In this document: positions 33,022 to 36,304 of the stretch, in pieces
Numbering within the stretch: position 1 is the stretch's first letter
Layout of the letters: every line of letters begins with the position of its first letter
From: UBA8752 sp002172485
GTDB taxonomy: Bacteria > Bacteroidota > Bacteroidia > Flavobacteriales_D > Sanyastnellaceae
Reading direction: 5' to 3'
NCBI GenBank assembly: GCA_042089915.1
Contig: JBELJZ010000022.1
Location: forward strand, 1-36,304
Length of the DNA: 36,304 nucleotides
The notes under the pieces: generated by a model
Told to the model about the DNA's origin: nothing
Database searches by the model: none
The model's input: the letters and a program-made list of their open reading frames with translations, nothing else
Position numbers and translations under genes: made by a program

Positions 33022-35280
33022 ATGTTTGATTTGGATATGATCCGCGCCGTGTATGAGCGCTTCCCCGCCCGTGTCACTGCCGCCCGTCAAGCCACCGGAA
33101 AAGCCTTGACGCTGGCCGAGAAAATCCTCTACACCCACCTGTGGGACGGAGCGGCCAAGTCCGCCTTCACCCGAGGCGCGGACTACGTGGATTTCGCTCC
33201 GGACCGCGTGGCCATGCAGGACGCGACGGCCCAGATGGCCCTGCTGCAGTTCATGCAGGCGGGAAAGGCCAAGACGGCGGTGCCGTCCACGGTGCACTGT
33301 GACCACTTGATCCAAGCCAAGGTGGGGGCCGATACCGATCTCCAGGAGGCCATCAACCGCAACAACGAAGTCTACAATTTCCTCGAGTCCGTGTCGGACA
33401 AATACGGCATCGGGTTCTGGAAGCCGGGCGCCGGCATCATTCACCAGGTGGTGCTGGAGAACTACGCCTTCCCCGGCGGCATGATGATCGGAACGGACAG
33501 CCACACCGTGAATGCGGGCGGCCTCGGCATGGTCGCCATTGGTGTGGGCGGAGCCGACGCCGTGGACGTCATGGCCGGCATGCCATGGGAGCTCAAGTTC
33601 CCCAAGCTGATCGGTGTCAAGCTGACCGGCAAAATGAGCGGTTGGACCAGCCCCAAGGATGTCATCCTGAAGGTGGCTGGCATCCTGACCGTGAAGGGCG
33701 GAACCGGCTGCATCGTCGAGTACTTCGGCGAGGGCGCAGACGCCATGAGCTGCACCGGAAAGGGCACCATCTGCAACATGGGTGCGGAGATTGGCGCCAC
33801 GACCTCCACGTTTGGCTACGACGAGAGCATGTCCCGTTACCTGCGGGCCACGGGCCGCGCCGATGTGGCGGAGCTCGCCGATGGCATTGCCGAGCACCTG
33901 ACCGGAGATGCTGAGGTCTACGCCAACCCCGAGCAGTACTTCGACCAGGTCATCGAGATTGACCTGAGCACCCTTGAGCCGCACCTCAACGGTCCGTTCA
34001 GCCCGGACCTCGCCACCCCGGTGAGCAAGATGGCTGAGCTCTGTGCCGAGAAGGGATATCCCACCCAGATTGAATACGGCCTGATCGGTTCTTGCACGAA
34101 CTCCAGCTACGAGGACATCACGCGCAGTGCGTCCCTTGCCGCCGCCGCCGTCGGGGCCGGTGTCGAGAGCAAGGGCAAGCTGACCATCACCCCGGGATCC
34201 GAGCTTGTCCGCTATACCCTCGAGCGCGATGGTGTGCTCGACACCTTCGACAAGATGGGCGCTGATGTCTTCGCCAACGCTTGCGGTCCCTGCATCGGCC
34301 AGTGGGCCCGGAGCGGTGCCGAGAAGAAGGAGAAGAACAGCATCGTGCACAGCTTCAACCGCAACTTCGCCAAGCGCGCGGACGGCAACCCCAATACCCA
34401 CGCTTTCGTGGGCTCTCCGGAGGTCGTGACCGCCATCGCCCTGGCGGGTGACTTGACCTTCAACCCGATGACCGACACCCTGCCGGGGGCGGACGGACCG
34501 GTCAAGTTGCCGGAGCCCACGGGCTACGAGCTGCCTGAGAAGGGCTTCGATGTGGAGGACGCTGGTTACCTGGCCCCGGCCGAAAACGGAAGCGGTGTCC
34601 AGGTCGTCGTCAAGGACGACAGCGAGCGCCTGCAGCTGTTGACTCCGTTTGAGCCTTGGGATGGAGAGAACCTGAACGGCATGCGCCTCCTGATCAAGGC
34701 GGCGGGCAAGTGCACCACGGACCACATTTCCATGGCCGGTCCTTGGCTTCGCTTCCGCGGTCACCTCGACAACATCGCCAACAACACCCTGACCGGTGCG
34801 GTCAACGCCTTTGGGGGCGCCACCAACGCGGTGGTCAACCAACTGGACGGCTCCACTGGCGAAGTGCCGGCGGTGGCCCGCGCCTACAAGGCGGCCGGTG
34901 TGCCGACCCTCGTGGTGGGCGACAGCAATTACGGGGAGGGCAGCTCCCGCGAGCACGCCGCCATGCAACCGCGCCACCTCGGCGTTCGCGTGGTGCTCGT
35001 GAAGTCGTTTGCCCGCATCCACGAGACCAACCTCAAGAAGCAGGGCATGCTCGGATTGACGTTCGCCAACGAGGCCGACTACGATCTGATCCGTGAGGAC
35101 GACAGCTTCGACCTGATCGACCTCAAGGACTTCGCGCCCGGCAAGCCGCTGACCCTCGTGGCCAAGCACGCTGATGGGACGGAAGACACTATCTTCTGCC
35201 ATCATACCTACAATTCTCAGCAGATTGACTGGTTCCGTGCAGGCTCTGCGCTCAATCTGATCAAACAACAGAACGCATGA
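33022..35280 (+). CDS. acn: Aconitate hydratase, mitochondrial-type
   Basis: Citrate-isocitrate isomerase of the TCA cycle; 752 residues, similar in length and motifs to the mitochondrial-type enzyme typical of Bacteroidota. The [4Fe-4S] ligands are Cys358 (GSCTNSS) and Cys421 with Cys424 (ACGPCIG). Other family motifs are VPSTVHCDHLIQA, MMIGTDSHTVNAGGLG, and in the swivel domain KCTTDHISMAGPWL, NYGEGSSREHAAMQPR and KSFARIHETNL. The start MFDLDMIRAVYERFPARV matches the family. The stop overlaps the next gene by 4 nt (ATGA). Strong GC bias and codon choice (mostly C/G endings) point to high expression. An overlapping divergent promoter with the FtsX permease lies upstream. Confidence 0.98.
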   Translation: MFDLDMIRAVYERFPARVTAARQATGKALTLAEKILYTHLWDGAAKSAFTRGADYVDFAPDRVAMQDATAQMALLQFMQAGKAKTAVPSTVHCDHLIQAKVGADTDLQEAINRNNEVYNFLESVSDKYGIGFWKPGAGIIHQVVLENYAFPGGMMIGTDSHTVNAGGLGMVAIGVGGADAVDVMAGMPWELKFPKLIGVKLTGKMSGWTSPKDVILKVAGILTVKGGTGCIVEYFGEGADAMSCTGKGTICNMGAEIGATTSTFGYDESMSRYLRATGRADVAELADGIAEHLTGDAEVYANPEQYFDQVIEIDLSTLEPHLNGPFSPDLATPVSKMAELCAEKGYPTQIEYGLIGSCTNSSYEDITRSASLAAAAVGAGVESKGKLTITPGSELVRYTLERDGVLDTFDKMGADVFANACGPCIGQWARSGAEKKEKNSIVHSFNRNFAKRADGNPNTHAFVGSPEVVTAIALAGDLTFNPMTDTLPGADGPVKLPEPTGYELPEKGFDVEDAGYLAPAENGSGVQVVVKDDSERLQLLTPFEPWDGENLNGMRLLIKAAGKCTTDHISMAGPWLRFRGHLDNIANNTLTGAVNAFGGATNAVVNQLDGSTGEVPAVARAYKAAGVPTLVVGDSNYGEGSSREHAAMQPRHLGVRVVLVKSFARIHETNLKKQGMLGLTFANEADYDLIREDDSFDLIDLKDFAPGKPLTLVAKHADGTEDTIFCHHTYNSQQIDWFRAGSALNLIKQQNA

Positions 35281-35858
35281 AGCGATTTTTCATTCTCATG
35301 GCTGTCAGTGCATCGTTGACGGCTTTTGCTCAGGAAGGTTCTGGAGTCATCAAGACCAACCCTTTGGGGTGGTTTGCTGGTCAGTATCAGTTCGGTTACG
35401 AGCATTTCCTTTCTGAGAAGGCGTCCGTCCAGTTGATGCCCGGTGGAATTTTCGGATCGGTGAGCTTGACGACGTCGACATTGGACTCCACCCTGGCGTT
35501 TGAGTCTGTCACTGCGACCCGTGGTGGATTCATCGTCATCCCGGAATTCCGTTACTATCTCGGTGGGGAAGCACCGGATGGCCTGTACGTTTCCGCCTTT
35601 GGCCGGTTCCGTTCAGTGAAAACGACGTTGGACAATGATGCATCAAGCAGCCAGACCCGCAGTGCGATTGGCGCTGGGTTCGTTCTGGGTTACCAATACG
35701 TGCTCACCAATGGACTGACCGGGGAGATCTTCTTGGGTCCCCAATTCAAGTCGACGACGACCACCTCGGCCGGGGACTATGACAATTATGGTTTTGCCAT
35801 TGACGACGAAAGTGACACTGGAATCCGATTTGGCCTCAATCTGGGTTTCGGACTCTGA
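35277..35858 (+). CDS. Outer-membrane barrel-like protein (DUF3575-like), paralogue 1
   Basis: A 193-residue exported protein. Signal peptide MKRFFILMAVSASLTAFAQ, then GVIKTNPLGWFAGQYQFGYEHFLSEKASVQLM and about eight amphipathic strands ending DTGIRFGLNLGFGL, with an aromatic/Leu end as in outer-membrane barrels. The KTNPLG...YE opening resembles DUF3575 and related OmpA-like barrel families. The start overlaps the aconitase stop by 4 nt. A related gene follows immediately (1-nt overlap). GC is lower than in aconitase. Function unknown. Confidence 0.8.
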   Translation: MKRFFILMAVSASLTAFAQEGSGVIKTNPLGWFAGQYQFGYEHFLSEKASVQLMPGGIFGSVSLTTSTLDSTLAFESVTATRGGFIVIPEFRYYLGGEAPDGLYVSAFGRFRSVKTTLDNDASSSQTRSAIGAGFVLGYQYVLTNGLTGEIFLGPQFKSTTTTSAGDYDNYGFAIDDESDTGIRFGLNLGFGL

Positions 35859-36304
35859 TGGGAATTCAGGGATTGCGTCACCTGATTCTGGTCTGCTGTG
35901 GCCTTCTGATTTTTTCGGTTGGATCCGCGCAGGAGAAGGGGGGGCAATGGTGGCTCAAGACCAATCCGTTTGGCCTGTTCGCGGGTCAATTTCAGGCTTC
36001 CTTTGAGCACACCATTTCAAACAAGCTGACTTGGCAACTGACCGGGGGCGTGGTCCGGTCCAATCTCGAGTTCAATACGGATGATCTCGAGAGTCTGTTG
36101 AGCATCAACACGTCGTTGAATGCCGTCGACTGGCTGGGTTTCCTTGCCATGCCTGAGGCGCGCGTGTACTTGTCGCCTGAGGTGGGCAAGGGGTTCTATT
36201 TCGGAGCCTTTGCTCGGGTTCGGTGCATCCAGCGGACCATGACGACCAACTTCGTGGGCGTCCAGCACCGGACAGCCGTGGGCGCCGGAGCCGTGATCGG
36301 GGGG
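35858..36304 (+). CDS. Outer-membrane barrel-like protein, paralogue 2 (3' end outside window)
   Basis: The ATG at 35858-35860 shares its A with the previous stop (TGATG). The frame is open for 149 codons to the window edge. The signal peptide is MGIQGLRHLILVCCGLLIFS followed by VGSAQ. KTNPFGLFAGQFQASFEHTI parallels KTNPLGWFAGQYQFGYEHFL of the preceding protein, and ARVYLSPEVGKGFYFGAFARVR parallels its FRYYLGGEAPDGLYVSAFGRFR. They are tandem paralogues from an old duplication. The C-terminal barrel strands are not in the window, so the length is unknown. Confidence 0.85.
   Translation, partial: MGIQGLRHLILVCCGLLIFSVGSAQEKGGQWWLKTNPFGLFAGQFQASFEHTISNKLTWQLTGGVVRSNLEFNTDDLESLLSINTSLNAVDWLGFLAMPEARVYLSPEVGKGFYFGAFARVRCIQRTMTTNFVGVQHRTAVGAGAVIGG

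Noticed and set aside
32986..35268. 760-codon minus-strand open frame inside aconitase
   Set aside because: Mirror frame of a strongly biased, highly expressed gene; no domain pattern.

Overview
The window looks like a chromosomal segment of a GC-rich member of the Bacteroidota, most likely Flavobacteriales. The evidence is the adk-obgE pair, a SusC-like TonB-dependent receptor with an N-terminal carboxypeptidase-regulatory-like domain, secreted proteins with GCxDxxACNY / DDGSC cysteine modules, a fused E1 alpha-beta 2-oxoacid dehydrogenase, a Lacal_2735-family protein, a DUF1573 protein, a TlpA-like lipoprotein, and repeated TAnnTTTG-like -7 promoter elements in place of sigma-70 -10 boxes. 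I found no rRNA, tRNA, CRISPR array, insertion sequence or integrase.

Layout. Positions 1-1088 (minus) hold the 5' part of a large secreted repeat protein whose 150-bp tandem repeats run off the window edge. Positions 1256-5580 (plus) carry adk, obgE, the fused E1 dehydrogenase and a small S4 RNA-binding protein. Positions 5642-12591 encode a TonB-dependent receptor and a 1318-residue secreted protein made of two duplicated alpha/beta-hydrolase-like domains plus Cys-rich modules; tandem terminators follow. A DoxX protein converges on valS (minus), and valS is divergent from a DUF1573 protein.

Positions 16571-25375 form a light/DNA-repair and redox neighbourhood. It contains a Lacal_2735 protein, an SDR, a flavin reductase, a divergent photolyase/cryptochrome, an alpha/beta hydrolase, an outer-membrane transporter-like protein and an RDD protein (minus). 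These are followed by a DUF2256 zinc-finger microprotein, an iron-sulfur (6-4)-type photolyase, a DASH-type cryptochrome and an unrecognised protein. Three different photolyase/cryptochrome branches therefore lie within about 7 kb, beside a flavin reductase. This is the most system-like part of the window.

Positions 25496-28482 are a translationally coupled ppk1-ppx polyphosphate pair. After it come an unknown protein (minus), a TlpA-like thioredoxin lipoprotein, a glycosyltransferase and a MacB/FtsX-type permease (both minus), and a divergent aconitase operon that ends in two tandem paralogous outer-membrane-barrel-like proteins, the last cut by the window edge.

Two cross-cutting observations stand out. 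First, many -7 promoter elements end only 3-6 nt before the start codon, suggesting widespread leaderless or near-leaderless mRNAs. Second, a block of about 3.4 kb (about 7740-11190) has clearly lower GC than its flanks, with one edge inside the receptor gene and the other at a domain boundary of the hydrolase-like gene.
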